From: Ruegeria sp. 6PALISEP08
GTDB lineage: Bacteria > Pseudomonadota > Alphaproteobacteria > Rhodobacterales > Rhodobacteraceae
Direction of reading: 5' to 3'
DNA length: 64,000 bases
Assembly (NCBI RefSeq): GCF_001238295.1
Contig: NZ_LGXZ01000012.1
Span: 1-64,000, forward strand
In this document: positions 63,623 to 64,000 of the stretch, piece after piece
Layout: the number at the start of each line of letters is the position of its first letter
Numbering within the stretch: position 1 is the stretch's first letter
Notes under the pieces: model-generated
The model's database searches: none
Told to the model about the DNA's origin: nothing
What the model saw: only the letters and a program-made list of their open reading frames with translations
Position numbers and translations under genes: made by a program

Positions 63623-64000
63623 CGCACCACAAAGACCGACATGCTGGCATGTTTGGCCAGATACCCGGCGTGGCTGGAGAATATGTAGTCCGTAATCCGG
63701 GGGGCATGGGTTCCCGCAATGATCAAATCAGCCCCCATCTCTTCCGCTGCGCGGGTCAGGTCGCCGTCCACTTCGGCGGCAACGTCGACCGAGTGAATCT
63801 TGCGGATGGCAACTTTGGTCCCACTATCGGCGGCAAGCTTTTCGGTGAACACCGCCAAATCCCTGTCGATTTCGGCTTCGGTTTCCGTGGATTCACCCAT
63901 ATGGGCTCCGGTCACGCTGACCAGAGTGATTTTAGCCCCCTGCCATTTCGCCACTTCCGCAGCGATATCAGCAGCTTTGCGGACCTCGGGCGGCAGATGC
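63619..64000 (-). CDS. Universal stress protein, cut by the window end
   Basis: This is the C-terminal 127 or so codons of a UspA-fold protein; the reading frame stays open at the window edge (LPPEVRKAADIAAEVAKWQGAKITLV), so the start is beyond 64000. The signature GADLIIAGTHAPRITDYIFSSHAGYLAKHASMSVFVVR shows the nucleotide-binding loop, with GTHAPRITDYIFSSHA in place of the usual GxHxxxxxxxGS. It is convergent with the ArsR gene. Confidence 0.85.
   Translation of the reverse strand, partial: HLPPEVRKAADIAAEVAKWQGAKITLVSVTGAHMGESTETEAEIDRDLAVFTEKLAADSGTKVAIRKIHSVDVAAEVDGDLTRAAEEMGADLIIAGTHAPRITDYIFSSHAGYLAKHASMSVFVVR

Overview
The window looks like a chromosomal segment from a marine alphaproteobacterium of the Roseobacter group (Rhodobacteraceae, Ruegeria-like). 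GC content is high. Split b and b' subunits of the ATP synthase stator, a ChvG/ChvI-HprK-RapZ-EIIA-HPr block beside pckA, a methylsuccinyl-CoA dehydrogenase of the ethylmalonyl-CoA pathway, a CobC/CobD pair and the order acpS-lepB-rnc...era-DUF1491...recO all fit that group. The genus is inferred from gene content, not from a database search. Almost everything is ordinary core genome. I saw no rRNA, tRNA, CRISPR array, insertion sequence, prophage or plasmid replication gene.

Layout. 0.1-5.8 kb: a lipoprotein, parC, an SH3 protein, an SDR oxidoreductase, and a small HIG1-type protein coupled to a PduO-type cobalamin adenosyltransferase. 6.0-9.6 kb: etfB-etfA and a 3-hydroxybutyryl-CoA dehydrogenase, with a frameshifted DUF6473 gene between them. 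9.7-17 kb: an acyltransferase, then the leftward chain chvI-chvG-hprK-rapZ-EIIA(Man)-HPr, divergent from pckA; this is the classical alphaproteobacterial link between envelope sensing, a sugar-independent PTS and gluconeogenesis. 17-22 kb: a winged-helix protein, a MASE1-like membrane protein, a TSUP permease divergent from mcd, and two small envelope proteins. 22-35 kb: recO, DUF1491, era, rnc, lepB, acpS, pdxJ, DUF2062, rsh, rpoZ and folK, a conserved leftward housekeeping series broken by accessory genes (VOC protein, multicopper oxidase, GNAT, small membrane protein, LysE).

35-45 kb: a LabA-like NYN-domain protein with its own terminator; a tightly overlapping ispH-DUF3429-methyltransferase-rnhA-TRIC operon; a lipoprotein with a ClpP-like fold; an arginase-family enzyme; and the leftward def-def-like-fmt operon followed by two GlsB-type membrane proteins. 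The middle gene is a peptide deformylase homologue lacking its metal-binding Cys and catalytic Glu. 43-51 kb: a PatB-type C-S lyase, an L,D-transpeptidase, a glutathionyl-hydroquinone reductase, a stand-alone atypical receiver, cobC-cobD, a lytic transglycosylase and a thioesterase. 51-59 kb: smc, an aminotransferase divergent from a FadR-type regulator with a perfect palindromic operator, and a methyltransferase/glycosyltransferase pair. 59-62 kb: the complete F0 operon atpI-B-E-X-F with a recognisable promoter and terminator. 62-64 kb: LysR and ArsR regulators, a DUF1127-like small protein, and a universal stress protein cut by the window end.

No clearly new multi-gene system was found. The most interesting items are the degenerate deformylase in the fmt operon, the periplasmic ClpP-like lipoprotein, the receiver without its conserved Lys, and several perfect palindromes or direct repeats upstream of metabolic genes.
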